Source: Cydia pomonella | Lineage: Eukaryota > Arthropoda > Insecta > Lepidoptera > Tortricidae | Assembly: GCF_033807575.1 (NCBI RefSeq) | Contig: NC_084721.1 | Location: forward strand, 2,480,001 to 2,544,000 | DNA length: 64,000 nt | Reading direction: 5' to 3' | Shown here: piece after piece, positions 1 through 11,317 of the stretch | Layout of the letters: every line of letters starts with the position of its first letter | Position numbering within the stretch: the first letter of the stretch is position 1 | Made by a program: the position numbers and the translations under genes | Notes under the pieces: generated by a model | The model's database searches: none | Seen by the model: the letters and a program-made list of their open reading frames with translations, nothing else | What the model was told of the DNA's origin: nothing

Positions 1-585
1 AACAACTAATAAGAAGGTGCAATTACTTAGCATTTGCCCGTAATTAAAACGACAAAAAAAATCAATATAGAAACTCTGTGAATGCAGCGTCACGTACCTT
101 GTCTATTTTTGCCACTACCGGGTTTATATTTGGCTAGAAAACGCCCAAATTTATCAGTAAGCGCTTACGACACCCGTGGATGATCCCGGATTACCGCCTG
201 ACCCGCCTACTGGGGCGGCAGTGATACGTAGGGCTTCGGAAGCCCGACCGAAAATGTGGGTTATACACCTGATTGCGACAAGCTACACTAATGTTGATCT
301 GAGGTCTACGTGAATTTTGAAAATCGTTTACGTATCTTCACCTGGTCTGGCACCTACTGGCGTTCTGTATTCACAAAGTAACTTATCGTAGAGTACGTTA
401 TTCTTGTATGACACAGTTTAATTAGATTTAATTATATATCATTCTTCTATCATCTTAGTAGGTAGCTACAAACAACTTACTTTTAACGCACGGTAAAAAT
501 ATCACCTAAGTCTGTACAGTTGGACCGGATATTATGATCGGCATTCCGGCATTTGATCACACACTCAACAAAACGTCATCAAACA
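1..585. other. No gene recognised
   Basis: This leading stretch has no open frame of note on either strand and no repeat that I can tie to another copy in the window. It ends where the dispersed LINE-tail repeat begins. Confidence 0.5.
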
Positions 586-593
586 AGCGAACA

Positions 594-925
594 AGCATAC
601 GGCCCGCCTGATGGTAAGCAGTCTCCGTAGCCTATGTACGCCTGCAACTCCAGAGGAGTTACATGCGCGTTGCCGACCCTAAACCCGCCGCTCCTCGTCG
701 AGCTCTGGCAACCTTACTCACTGGCAGGAACACAACACTATGAGTAGGGTCTAGTGTTATTTGGCTGCTGTTTTCTGTAAGGTAGCGGTACTTCTCCAGT
801 TGGGCTCTGCTCTAGATCTGGAATGACATCCACTGGCTGTGCCCTACCACACAAAGCGAGATGACATTCACAATGCCCCTACCTCTCTTTTGGACGTAGT
901 TTAAGGACGTACCCGGGTCCAAATC
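594..925 (-). repeat. LINE 3'-tail family Z, truncated copy
   Basis: The block starting AAGCATACGGCCCGCCTGAT and running through GAGTAGGGTCTAGTGTTA recurs at 8258-8505 (opposite strand), 30283-30640 and 37622-37800. The first ~80 bases of the family form the 3'UTR of the minus-strand LINE fragment at 6340-6740, so this is read as the 3' end of a CR1-type LINE, or a SINE sharing its tail, lying on the minus strand. No coding capacity remains. Confidence 0.75.
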
Positions 926-1064
926 GCATTGCGCATCTGAAGATACTATGTGTTCTTAGTGTTCCAAGGAAATTATATGGTTGTTTCTTGTATGACTGTT
1001 TGTGTGTTATCTCCGAAATATAAAAAAAAAAATCATCTGGAATAGGTTCGTTTTGTGTGATAAA

Positions 1065-1564
1065 CAGACATAGGAATCCGTGTGGCAAAATTGTTTGACA
1101 AGTAGGGAGTTCCTGTATCGATAAACTCGTCTATCGATGCTAGTTCTATATACTAGTGATCACTCAAGGGTTTGCTTGTAAAAATACGTTTTTATTAAGA
1201 GTAAAAATAATAATCAAATAATAACTCAATGTACTCTTCTTCGTTTTTAAGACAATAAAATACAATTTTATAATTTTACTCATCCCAATTGTTTATGTCC
1301 CATTTACTATTGTTAAAGTAAACGACCAGAATTTGTTCCATATTTTCGGGTATTAAGCGTCTAAAATTATAAAATTGACTCGTCTTGTCTTAAAAACGAA
1401 GAAGAGTACACTGAGTTATTATTTAATTATTTTTTTACTCTTAAAAAAACATATTTTTAAAAGTAAATCCTTGAGTGATCACTAGTTAGCATCGATAGTT
1501 GAGTTTATCGATACAGGAACTCCCTACTTGTGAAACAATTTTGCCCCACAGATTCCTATGTCCG
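1065..1564. mobile_element. Long-hairpin MITE with 8-bp TSD (hAT-like)
   Basis: The two ends are inverted copies of each other for about 170 bp, starting AGACATAGGAATC on the left and ending GATTCCTATGTC on the right. Together they make a hairpin with a short loop near 1260-1370. An 8-bp direct repeat GTGATAAA flanks the element at 1057-1064 and 1565-1572. A TSD of this length with CA/CG-like termini suggests the hAT superfamily. There is no transposase frame, so it must be non-autonomous. The arms have diverged moderately. Confidence 0.8.
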
Positions 1565-1790
1565 GTGATAAATAAACATTTGGAAAATTTGCTAGGGTAC
1601 TCGTACGATACGAACGCATCTTTTTCATTGTTGATTCGCTCAAATAAAATTAGATGCAATATTATTGTTTAGTAATTATTATAACAATTTATGATACATT
1701 TTGTGCTGATTCTAGTAAACTAGTTTTATTACCCCTTCATCGAAAAAGCAAAGTCCTTGAACGTCAAGAGCGATAGAAGTCATAGAAGTT

Positions 1791-2205
1791 TTTTTTTTTT
1801 ATCTTTATTAAATAAAGGGGTTTTATCATGTTTGATGATGTCACCCCCATTGTTACAAATCAAAATCACAATTTTACCGTCGCTTAATTCCTAAATTGAC
1901 AAGTTTGTACAAATCTTTAGCTTTTTTAGACAAAGGGTGTGCTAAAATATCGTTACATGTACCCACATTGAATATATTGATTTTATGCTTAATTATAAAA
2001 GCTTGCCTGTCAGCTTCGTTTCGGATACATTCCATCATAATGTGAGTAGCATCTTCTCTTGTCCCACATTCCGTACAGTTTTGTGAATGACTCTTGCGCA
2101 TCAAAAAAGCAAAGCAGTTAAGTGGAATGTGTCCAGATCGAAGTCTGAGGGCTGTTACAATGTCTAACCTACCCATACCAGATCCTCTAAACCATGGCAC
2201 TTGAC
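1791..2205 (-). pseudogene. 5'-truncated LINE, pol C-terminal end
   Basis: An open frame on the minus strand (2205 down to 1874) encodes the end of a LINE polyprotein with a knuckle-like CTECGTREDATHIMMEC cluster (C-x2-C, then H and C about 8-13 residues on), typical of the tail of Jockey/I-type ORF2. The 3'UTR follows and ends in an A-tract, seen as T's at 1791-1800. A perfect 15-bp target-site duplication, GAAGTCATAGAAGTT, flanks it at 1776-1790 and 2206-2220. This fixes the boundaries of a heavily 5'-truncated retrotransposition. Only about 110 residues survive and there is no RT core. Confidence 0.85.
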
Positions 2206-2486
2206 GAAGTCATAGAAGTTGAGATCAATGATTTCATTTATTTTACTTTATTGGGTACACTTAACAGAAATCGTACAAAATCATGAAACATACAATTGAA
2301 TATCATGGCTTGGAATCTAGCACGAGATCCAAAACAAGTATACACAGCATTCTTTACAAGTAAGCGCAAATATTACAAATTAATTTAATTTAATTTAACA
2401 CCATATCAACAAATAAAATAACATCTAAACATTACACTACAACAGAGTCTTCTTCTTTCTCGCGTTGTCCCGGCATTTTGCCACGG

Positions 2487-2767
2487 CTCATGGAAGCCTG
2501 GGGTCCGCTTGACAACTAATCCCAAGGTTTGGCGTAGGCACTAGTTTTATGAAAGCGATTGCCATCTGACCTTCCAACCCAGTAAACAAGGCCCTGTTGG
2601 GATTAGTCCGGTTTCCTCACGATGTTTTCCTTCACCGAAAAGCGACTGGTAAATATCAAATGATATTTCGTACATAAGTTCCGAAAAACTCATTGGTACG
2701 AGCCGGGGTTGAGCCCGCGACCTCCGGATTGCAAGTCGCACGCTCTTACCGCTAGGCCACCAGCGCT
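2487..2767 (-). mobile_element. tRNA-derived SINE, family B
   Basis: Read on the minus strand, it starts with a tRNA-like head (GGCCTAGCGGTAAGAGCG as box A, then a box-B-like GGGCTCAACCCC) followed by the body with ATATCATTTGATATTTACCA. Other copies are at 8515-8816, 21080-21420 and 37405-37545, with a scrap near 32010-32095. The head would act as an internal Pol III promoter, and SINEs of this kind move using LINE enzymes. Confidence 0.8.
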
Positions 2768-3061
2768 ATATTACACTACAACAGAGTAACATAATTTAAA
2801 CTTTACGTTGTTAAGATTTAACATCACAAATGAGACGAACCTAAGTCAAAGCTGATGTCATCTGTCAGTGAGAGAGGAGGAAAAAAAGGATGTCAGTCAA
2901 GCATTTCTAAAACCTAGCAATGTGATTTGCACAGTAGCTATTATTAGTTAAACACAATAATACTTTAATACTTTAATTCTTAGATTTATGGTGAGCTCAG
3001 GCTTTTAAATAAACGGGCGGGGTAAATATCAAACCTAGCGTACGTAACGCATCAATCACTA

Positions 3062-3260
3062 ATCTGTACCGCTAGTGTAAATTTTATCGACATCATAACG
3101 TGATGAACGCGTTTGCGTTAAGTCTCATTTTGTATAGGATTTTGACTTACCAAAACGTCCCGCTTGGCGCGCTCTTTCTAAATCCAATACAAAATGAGAC
3201 TAAACGCAAACGCGTACGTCACGTTTCAAAATCGAATTTATTTACACTAGGGGTACAGAT
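3062..3260. mobile_element. Small inverted-repeat MITE
   Basis: The ends ATCTGTACCGCTAGTGTAAA and (inverted) TTTACACTAGGGGTACAGAT match. A second inner pair, GCGTTTGCGTTAAGTCTCAT and its inverted partner near 3195-3220, makes most of the element fold on itself. Direct repeats of AAYGTATCAATCACTAATC-type sequence occur before (about 3046-3065) and after (3302-3321) the element, and a related ~32-bp unit occurs at about 3272 and 3343. The insertion therefore sits in locally duplicated sequence. No coding frame was recognised. Confidence 0.65.
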
Positions 3261-3639
3261 AATTAAGGTCAAAAGTAATAAATACCAGGATTGAGCTTAC
3301 TTAACGTATCAATCACTAATCAGATAGTTAAGATGAAATACAAGAAATAAATACCAGAATTGAGCGTACTTAACTTGCAAGATGTAAGCTGCCGTCGTCT
3401 CCATAACCCGACGTCAGCACGTGGCACTCAAATTACTATAGTTAATAACACTACCAACCGATCACTATGGCTTCCACGGGCAAAATGGCCGAGCGGCCGG
3501 TTGCGTCGGAAATTCAAGAGTATTGTCCTACCCACTTATAAAAATATAATTAATGTTGCCGACTTGTCATCGCGATATCGATATCTACATTACACTGTCA
3601 AACTATGTAGATTGGAACTCGATTCGCGACTGGGTACTT

Positions 3640-3808
3640 AGACGACGATATATGTAATATATACATATTTATAAATACTTAAATACATAGAAAACACTCA
3701 TGACTCAGTAACAAATATCCATGCAACATCGGAGTGTTACTCTCTCCTCTCCTCTGGAGTTGAAGGCGTACATAGGCTACGGAGACTGCTTACCATCAGG
3801 CGGGCCGG
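3640..3808. repeat. SINE A fragment abutting LINE tail Z
   Basis: 3640-3728 matches the central part of SINE family A (AAATACTTAAATACATAGAA, then CATGACTCAG). 3734-3808 is the plus-strand 3' tail of family Z (GGAGACTGCTTACCATCAGG). Both are partial. Confidence 0.65.
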
Positions 3809-4540
3809 GCTAACATTCGATTAGGTTAGGTTAATATTTCTGGTATAAACTTACATGCGCAGAAAAATCGCTAGTCTAAAAAACTTCCAAGCGCTGTGCA
3901 CGAGTAATCAACCAATATGTATGCACGTATGTTAATACTCGTACAAGCAAACAATTTAAACTCGTGATGGACAAGTTCGTTAACTACTAAAATCTGTGGT
4001 TACTCTGAAAACTCGCTATACAGTTCATATTAGTAATTTTTACTAATATACAATAGGTGATACAGTGTGGAAGAAATGAATGAGATCTGAAACGTTATTT
4101 TTTATTCGCTTGTCACGCCTGGAAATTGAACAGACTAAAAATTCCAAAAAATAAACACTCGCTATTTTATTCTTCTAGTAGATATAGTTAATGTTGGAGT
4201 TAAAATTTCTCTAAGAGACACTGGGTCTGACACTCCTCTGTCGTACAAAATATCCATAAAATCGAATATTTAGTACACACGAATATTTTTAGACAAGCAA
4301 ATTGAAAAAATAAATGAAATAGATTGCAGTTTTGTTTCTTTTTAAAAATAAAGTAAAATGGGATATCCTGTAGTAAACCCGGTTACAAGCTCTGAGGTTG
4401 TTAAGCTAAAGTAGGTCCCTAAGTAGGTAAGTTAGATAAGATGGAGTCCAAATAGCTGGTCCTGGGGAATACGAGAGGATGGCGCGCGCCGGAAGATAAC
4501 CAGTGGCTTGCTTTTAATATTATGGTGGCTAGCGTGAGGT

Positions 4541-4676
4541 AATGTCACGCTAGCGTCTCCCGAGCGCGTCTAGTCAACCCTATGGCTGCTGCTCGACGCA
4601 ATGTTGACGCAACTGCGCAGCGACGCCAATTTCCATAGCGCTGACTAGATGCCGACGCTCAAAAGACGCTAGTGTG
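4541..4676. mobile_element. Compact MITE with GC-rich inverted arms
   Basis: The left end CACGCTAGCGTCTCCCGAGC and the right end (inverted) GACGCTAGTGTGG form imperfect arms. Inside, the CTAGTCAACCCTATGG / CCATAGCGCTGACTAG segments also pair. The element is far more GC-rich than its surroundings. I could not define a convincing TSD. Confidence 0.6.
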
Positions 4677-4733
4677 GGGTGGCCGTAAATGCGAGTTACT
4701 TTGTCTGTATTTATCTGAATAACGATATATCCA

Positions 4734-5214
4734 TATACAGGGTAATTCATGAGACGTGAGCAGGACTAAGCCTACACAATCAGTAAATGTTAATGAATCG
4801 TTCACCATCATACTTAAGTATAACAATCACGCTTTTTATCTGTTATTTAACTTTTTGTTAAGGGCAAATTTGATTATCTACAATCATGGACACCCTACAA
4901 CACTTAATTAACAAAGATAAAACCTCTTTAACCGTTATGACAGCACTTTGATTATGAAGAAAATAAAATGTCACACTTGAGTGAGATACGATTTTATAAA
5001 AGTAACCACACTTCGATGACATTCAATTTGTCACTTATTATGGATAAAACAAAGAGGGTGACCATAAATATCGTAAATAAAATAAAACTCTTTTTTTTAA
5101 CAGTAAAAATTAAATTAACGTTAATCTCACAAATACTGATACGAAACAGTTGCTGATAAACTTACTGAATATGCAGGTTTGATCCTGCTCACGTCTCCTG
5201 AATCATCCTGTATA
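4734..5214. mobile_element. MITE with ~45-bp TIRs, TA-flanked
   Basis: The left terminus TACAGGGTAATTCATGAGAC, followed by GTGAGCAGGA, is repeated inverted at the right end, which on the opposite strand reads TACAGGATGATTCAGGAGAC then GTGAGCAGGA. TA dinucleotides lie on both sides, as expected for Tc1/mariner-type insertion, though the flank is itself TA-rich. The interior is AT-rich and lacks a transposase. Confidence 0.75.
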
Positions 5215-6335
5215 TATAGTCGAGTACCGTTTGAGTTGCGTTTTTTAGCACTCGATAAAATCGATTTTAAGAGGACCAACTAAGCCCCTTCTCCGTTTTG
5301 AGAATTTTAGGTAAATATCTCCGTTGCGATGAAGTGACGGGGGCGGTTCCTAAAATTAGTACGATAAGGACAACTTCAGCTTAGGCCAATAATCCTGCGT
5401 AAAAATCTCAGAAATCGAGATTTCGTTCTCGACATTTTCCTCCTCTAAAACTTAACCAATCGTTACGAAATTTTTGGATCGTAATGAGAAATAGATTATC
5501 TGTGTCTGACCGTTTTGATTTTTGCATTTATTGTTGCCGATTTTGTATGCTAGGCGTCTGTTTAAGGGCTTCACGGCGCTTTTTTTGCCGTTTTAGCGCT
5601 TTTTAATGTAACCCTGTATTTTATAAAAACAAGAAAATAAAAAAAAGCAAAACCTGCAGCCTCAGGTACTGGTAATATTGAACTCATATAAAATAAGGGT
5701 TCCTAGTTGACTACGGAACCCTAAAAACCATCTAGAACCAAAATCTAGAGAAGAATATGTCGAGGACGTTGTTGGTATGTCAAAGGTATGTTGGTATGAC
5801 CACTAAAGCGAGACTCGTATTAAACTTTCTTACCTCTGTTGGCCGTAAGACTTGAAAAAAATGTGATGAACATCTTTTAAGCGTATAACGATATTAAAAT
5901 AACGCTACAAAGTTTCCTATTCATCCATCAATTACTTTTAATCATCAATTTATAACAATAGCTGCGTAACCATCCGGGATACGGGTAATCTATTAAGGAG
6001 GGTAAATTACCCCGTTTTAACGGAAAACTGTATCGCGCGAAAAGGGTATTTGTTACAAAAGGTCTGAAGTTTAATTTCTAAGCCTGTGCCGCGACTTTGT
6101 TCGCATCGAAGTCATTAAAGCGCCCCATTTCCCTTTCCTCATAGTTTTCGTGGATTAAATTGGAACCCTTCATTGCATCCTCTTAGAGGATAATTTTGGG
6201 TAAGTACAAAATATCTGACTCAGAAGGTCTCAAAAGAGAAGCAAGAAACAAACACAGAGTTAAAAAAAATTATAAACATACGTATATTAAGGCAGAACTG
6301 TTTCCACAGAAATCCGCTCTATAACACAAAAAAAT
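5215..6335. other. No gene; diffuse old repeat
   Basis: No credible coding frame. A short piece ending GACTACGGAACCCTAAAAAC (5708-5728) matches the terminus of the family E repeat at 34220-34240. The rest (5230-5630) looks like old dispersed repeat, but I see no second copy in this window. Confidence 0.4.
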
Positions 6336-6339
6336 GTTT

Positions 6340-6740
6340 AACAATTTTTTTTATACCACGACGGTGGCAAACAAGCATACGACCCGCCTGATGGAGCAGT
6401 CACCGTAGCCTATGGACGCCTGCAACCCCAGAGATATTACATGCGCGTTGCCGACCCTTTAAATACCTGTACACTCCTTTTTTGAAGAAACCCATATTGT
6501 AGCCCCTCGAGAAAACCTCGGTATGAAGCTCATTCCACAACCGGAGCGTGCGCGGAAGGAAGTTCCTCTTAAACCGCACAGTGCGTGACCATTTAGGTTC
6601 TAGGGTGTGAGGATGAACACCCTGCCGACGGTGAGCGGTGCGGTGATAGAAAGCGGCCGTTGGCAAACAATTCTTCAGAGCACAGCCCATTGTACAAGCG
6701 GTAGAACACACACAAGGAGGCAAAGTCTCTCCTCATGTCA
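6340..6740 (-). pseudogene. LINE (CR1-like) pol C-terminus with 3'UTR
   Basis: The minus-strand frame ending at 6400 encodes the usual tail of a lepidopteran CR1-type LINE: a TLEPKWSRTVRFKRNFLPRT segment, then RLWNELHTEVF, ending near GVAGVHRLR and a stop. Upstream, a STACTMGCALKNCLP-like stretch fits the same family. After the stop, the 3'UTR matches the family Z tail (CGCCTGATGG... read on plus) and ends in a T-run at 6340-6350 on the plus strand. About 110 residues remain of a protein that is normally near 900. This copy explains the many non-coding Z tails elsewhere in the window. Confidence 0.75.
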
Positions 6741-6744
6741 TGGA

Positions 6745-8255
6745 TCTTATGGAATCTCCAATGAACAAACAATTACGCATTATTTTTAAATACTATCACT
6801 AGAGTCTAATAATAGGATTTAAAAAAGCTAGTGACAGGACTGGACTAAGGGTACTAGTGACAGGACTGTAAACTACATGTACAAAAATCTGTTATTTGTA
6901 AAAAGAATCAAAATATTCAATATATTATTAGTAGGTTCGAGCACTTAAAGCTCTTTAGTTTGAGGTTATTTTTCTATTAAAAAAGGATGCATAATCTGAT
7001 TGGGTTCTTGAATGCGACGGATCGCTTAAAAGCATGACTGGTCACGTTTCGCTTTGTTTTTTTTTAAATGAGTTTTACTTTTGCTTGGAAAAGCGAAAAT
7101 GGAGCGAGTTTTTAGTAGTTTTACGAGTTGATATAAAACTTTACATTTGAGTCTGTTAGATCAATCCTCAAAGATTTTAAGATCTGAAAAAGAGATGATG
7201 TTTTAAGGGGAACGTCGTTCTTCGCATTACATATCTGTAATTTTTAGTTCTGCTCAGCATTGCTCCGAGCAATTATTAGGGTTGGCATAACTTGACTTCC
7301 CTTTGCATGTACGACCACAGATAAGATAATGACTTGAATTTCACAACCCTAAATAGCCGAAAGGGATAGTACCATACATAAGAAAGGGACAGCATGATTC
7401 GCCTGAATCGCTGTCAAAGTTCGGTTTGTGGGAAGTTTCTTTTCAGTACGGTTGTACTATTACTTATTCTATACTTATTTTATAATATTAAAACAAGCCT
7501 TAATTATCTACTTTAAGTCTAAAATGAAAATGGTTAAAGTCTTAATAGTTACTATTATGTTTGGGAGAGGACACTGACTTCTGTAACACACTTCAATCAC
7601 TAAAATGTACTTACCTTAATGCCAATAAAAATTTATTTTATTTATTTTATTATTATTCTGTGATTACGTGGTGTAACCATAGAAAACGAGGCGCCGGAAG
7701 CTCCGGCCCGCCCCCAGCCCGGTCAGGCGTGATCAATTGATCATCCTTGATCCTTAAATCAGCCCTAAAATTGTCTTGTTACACCTGCAATATTGGCAAC
7801 TTAAGCAGCCCCAAAACCACTTATCCCGTTTGCCATCTTGCGTGATTGACAATTGTTACTGATCGTTTACAACCCCGATTTGGAAATAATTTACCCAAAA
7901 ACATTAACACGTAGATTGTATTTCAATCAGGATTGTCAATATATTAAAATTATTTTCAAAGCGTTACTCACGTATTATTAAGTCGAATATACGCTTGACA
8001 TGTATCGATCCAGTTTTGAGTATCTTAGACTAGAGCACCGACAACACATTCAACACAAAACGAAACAATAAACATGTCGATCGTTTATTCCTCTTAATAA
8101 TGTCAAGTAGCCCGTTGACGCTATACAGGCGGGGAAACCCAAGGTTGCAGGCTATAGAAGGATAGGGATACGCAGCTGGGCAAACCCGTTCCTCGCCGTG
8201 ATTTGTATAGTGCTTTTCTCAAACTTGTAATGACAAAAAATTGAATATATAATAA
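6745..8255. other. No gene recognised
   Basis: AT-rich sequence with only short open frames. A GC-rich knot at 7690-7730 has no coding support. A near-duplication of GTGACAGGACTG (6831, 6855) is the only local repeat noted. Confidence 0.4.
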
Positions 8256-8257
8256 TA

Positions 8258-8505
8258 TCTAGAGCAGAACCCAACTGGGGAAGTACCTCCACCTTACAGA
8301 ACACCGCAGCCAAATAACACTAGACCCTACTCATAGTGTTGTGTTCCTGCGGGTGAGTAAGGTTGCCAGAGCTCAACGAGGGTGCGGAGTGTTAGGTTCG
8401 GCAACGTGCATGTAACTCCTCTGGAGTTGCAGGCGTACATAGGCTAAGGAGACTGCTTACCATCAGGCGGGCTGTAAACTTGTATTCCACCGACGTAGTA
8501 TAAAT
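8258..8505 (+). repeat. LINE 3'-tail family Z, plus-strand copy
   Basis: This reads as the reverse complement of the 594-925 copy: AGAGCAGAACCCAACTGGGG, CTAGACCCTACTCATAGTG, then the terminal CTTACCATCAGGCGGGC. It ends near a short AT-rich tail (TAAATAAATAATAATG). It is a 3'-terminal fragment with no coding frame. Confidence 0.75.
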
Positions 8506-8514
8506 AAATAATAA

Positions 8515-8816
8515 TGCTAAGTCAGCCTATATACATCCCACTGCTGGGCACAGGCCTCCTCTCATGCGTGAGAGGGCACGGGCTATAGTCCCCACGCTAG
8601 CCCAATGCGGATTGAGGACTTCACATACACCTTTGAATTTCTTCGCAGATGTATGCAGGTTTCTTCACGATGTTTTCCTTCACCGAAAAGCTAGTGGTAA
8701 ATATCAAATGATATTTCGTACATAAGTTCCGAAAAACTCATTGGTACGAGCCAGGATTTGAGCCCGCGACCTCCGGAATGAAAGTCGGACGTCATATCCA
8801 CTCGGCCACCACCGCC
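8515..8816 (-). mobile_element. tRNA-derived SINE, family B variant
   Basis: The minus-strand tRNA-like head is GGTGGCCGAGTGGATATGAC ... GGGCTCAAATCC, followed by the shared B body. Its 3' part differs from the copy at 2487: it carries CCCACTGCTGGGCACAGGCC, the sequence that also forms the repeat at 35398-35500. This suggests SINE heads joined to different LINE tails. Confidence 0.75.
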
Positions 8817-8819
8817 TAA

Positions 8820-10400
8820 AAAAAAAAGAAAAAAAAGGAATATAACAGAACTTTTCATTTTACGACACACAAGTTACTTATCTACTAACGTTCCAGCTAG
8901 TCTGCAGCATCTGGCTTGTGTTGTGTCTATGTATAGGTAGATTTTAAATTCAAAACTTACTTCTAACTGTAATAGGCAGAGCGCCGGGGTGGAGGGGTTG
9001 AATCACTTAACACAGTATACAGGTTAACAGATGTATTGTCTCCCAGCTTGTACACTTGAATCCCCAAATACTTGCTATTCTATCATTATATATATTTATT
9101 GTACGTGACAGAAGAGGAAATCCCTTATCGAGTGGAGGCGCAAGATCTACATTAAATGTGCTGATCACTCAATATGCACTGACGTGCCAATATGAGTGTC
9201 TGCCTATCGCATAACAAAAAATTACTTATTTCAGTGCTTAATTTGCATAATTTACTAAGGTGAAATCCTCTTTTTAATTAATTATCGGATTACAGCCCAT
9301 AGCAATTTTTATTGGTCCTACGAACCGGATCCAACCAAAGAGTCTTCAACTGTTAATTAACAAGTAATCAGAATTTGAGCATCAATTAAATCAATTTATC
9401 TCTCAGACGCTTAGCAAACTTTGATCCTACGATTTAATGTTGTGGTGGCGCTGGGGTGAGATCATATTACATATTGCTGAGGTTACATTAATATTACACG
9501 TTGTATTGAAACATAACGTATCTACTAATATTTGGTACCAGTAATGTAGTTTGGTATTTGTAATATGAGTTATTTCTTAAGTTTTATGTCCTAAATGCTG
9601 GCGACTGGCTGGCATGTTCCCTCTTTTATATATTTACGTCAAATTTTTAGCTATACTTCTTGTTTATGTTCTATGTATTTTATGTAAGTATTTACCTACT
9701 TACTGTTAGTCTAATTGTATTGACAATCCTTATTGGAGCTATAATTTTATTTCATTAGTATTGTTATTATTTTCATTTTTTAACTCGAAAAATCTTTTTA
9801 ATTTAAGATTAGTAGTTAAGTTAGAAAAATGCATGTTTTTTTGATATGAAATAAACAGATTAAATTTTTTTTTTTTTTAATCTAATCTAATCTAATCTAT
9901 GTCAGTATTGTCAGTCGGCCTACATCACCCGTTGAAATTGTGATATATATTTGTTGTTTTAATATTTATTAAAATAAGTATTATTATACATACCATACAA
10001 TCCACCGTTAGCTATCAGTGATATAAAAAAATCTATTATTTAATTATTGTATTGTATACTTTTCCATCCCATTTGTTTTTCTATCTTGTTCAAAAATTGT
10101 CTACAAAAAACTATGGTCAACCAAAGAAAGCAACCCTTTGTAGTGACATTAAAACCACTTTACACTTGGAAATAGTTGCGGAAAAATACAGTAAACAATT
10201 GTATGTTTTATTTAATGTTACTTACGGTTGTTATAGGGTCAGACCAAGATAAGTCTAAAACGATTTTGCACACGCAGTGGAAGTGTTATATTAAACGTCA
10301 AATTTCTATGAAATTATTTATTTATTTAACCTTTATTGCACAAAAGTACAAATCTTACAGTACCTACAAAGGGCGGACTTAATGCCATTTGATATTATCT
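8820..10400. other. No gene; LINE-like 3'UTR and (TAATC)n
   Basis: 9640-9870 reads like an AT-rich 3'UTR with AATAAA near 9850, a T-run, and then several TAATC units at about 9878-9898. It may be the end of an old LINE on the plus strand. No coding part remains. Confidence 0.4.
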
Positions 10401-10414
10401 ACTCGTCAACACAG

Positions 10415-10620
10415 TATTAAAATTAAATAATTCTACGGATTACACTCACGTATTTTTAGAACTTGTTACTGTTAGTGCTTGAGAAAAGAGGCCTAAGCTC
10501 TCCGAAACATGTCGCGCGAGTGACTAAAAATACGTGAGTGTAATCCGTAGAATTATTTAATGTTCGTATGTCTCACGACAGTTTAAATTCGAGTCAACAC
10601 AGTAGATAATTATGGCATAT
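10415..10620. repeat. Inverted-repeat family D element
   Basis: ATTCTACGGATTACACTCAC (about 10427-10446) is repeated inverted at about 10540-10560, with TACGTGAGTGTAATCCGTAG. An outer pair (about 10390-10402 and 10601-10615) also matches. The core CTCTCCGAAACATGTCGCGC recurs near 29545, 35215 and 37875, which defines a dispersed inverted-repeat family of unknown class. Confidence 0.6.
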
Positions 10621-10723
10621 AAATAACACTTGCACTGCGTGTGCTATCAAAATCGTTTCAGACTTATGTTGGTCTAACTCTATGAGTGATGCGCCAATTT
10701 ATGCTGTCTGTTTTAGCACTTAG

Positions 10724-10904
10724 TGTAAGACCTGAGTGGACGCTCGAGTTGGGCGTGCAGCGGGGTGGGGCGTGCGGCGTGCACATTAAACAAATGCAAA
10801 CGTATAGGAGCGGCCTTAGTGTACGCTGCTGAAATCACTTGTGAGCCCGACGCCACGCTGTACGCCCCGCCGAACGCTCCGCTTCGAGCGTCCACTCAGG
10901 CCTT
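10724..10904. mobile_element. GC-rich MITE with 8-bp TSD
   Basis: The termini AAGACCTGAGTGGACGCTCG and (inverted) AAGGCCTGAGTGGACGCTCG match at about 19 of 20 positions. The interior is GC-rich with GGGCGTGCAGCGGGG-type blocks. An 8-bp direct repeat GCACTTAG flanks it (10716-10723 and 10905-10912). The exact left boundary is uncertain by about 3 bp. Two overlapping antisense frames inside are artefacts of the GC-rich inverted repeat. Confidence 0.75.
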
Positions 10905-11317
10905 GCACTTAGGTATAAAATTACATAAAAGTAATTGTAAACCTGTTATTTTTCCTCGGTTGATTGCTTAATAAAGTCAATGAGCCAATGATATTGAGCT
11001 CTGTGGTAAAATCTATAATTTTAAAACTACAGCGTGCGTATGCGTACCCTGTAACTGTACACCAACTCCTATTTAAGGTTATGTGGGGTAAGAGGAACTA
11101 TGGGACAAAGGGGACACTTGCAGGGAAAATAAACATTTATATATACTTAAAATGTTAAAGAAATAAATAATATCAAAAATAAACGTAATGCATAAATCAC
11201 ATTGATTTAAAAATATCTATGCAGAAGGACTTTTCTCCTACGGTTTCACTTAACCCGAGCAAAATAAATATATGTTTCTGTTACCCAACCTGACCTTACC
11301 TATCTCACTTCTTTGTT

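Noticed and set aside
10713..10971. Small genes in the GC-rich block
   Set aside because: Sense and antisense frames coincide because the MITE arms are inverted GC-rich repeats.
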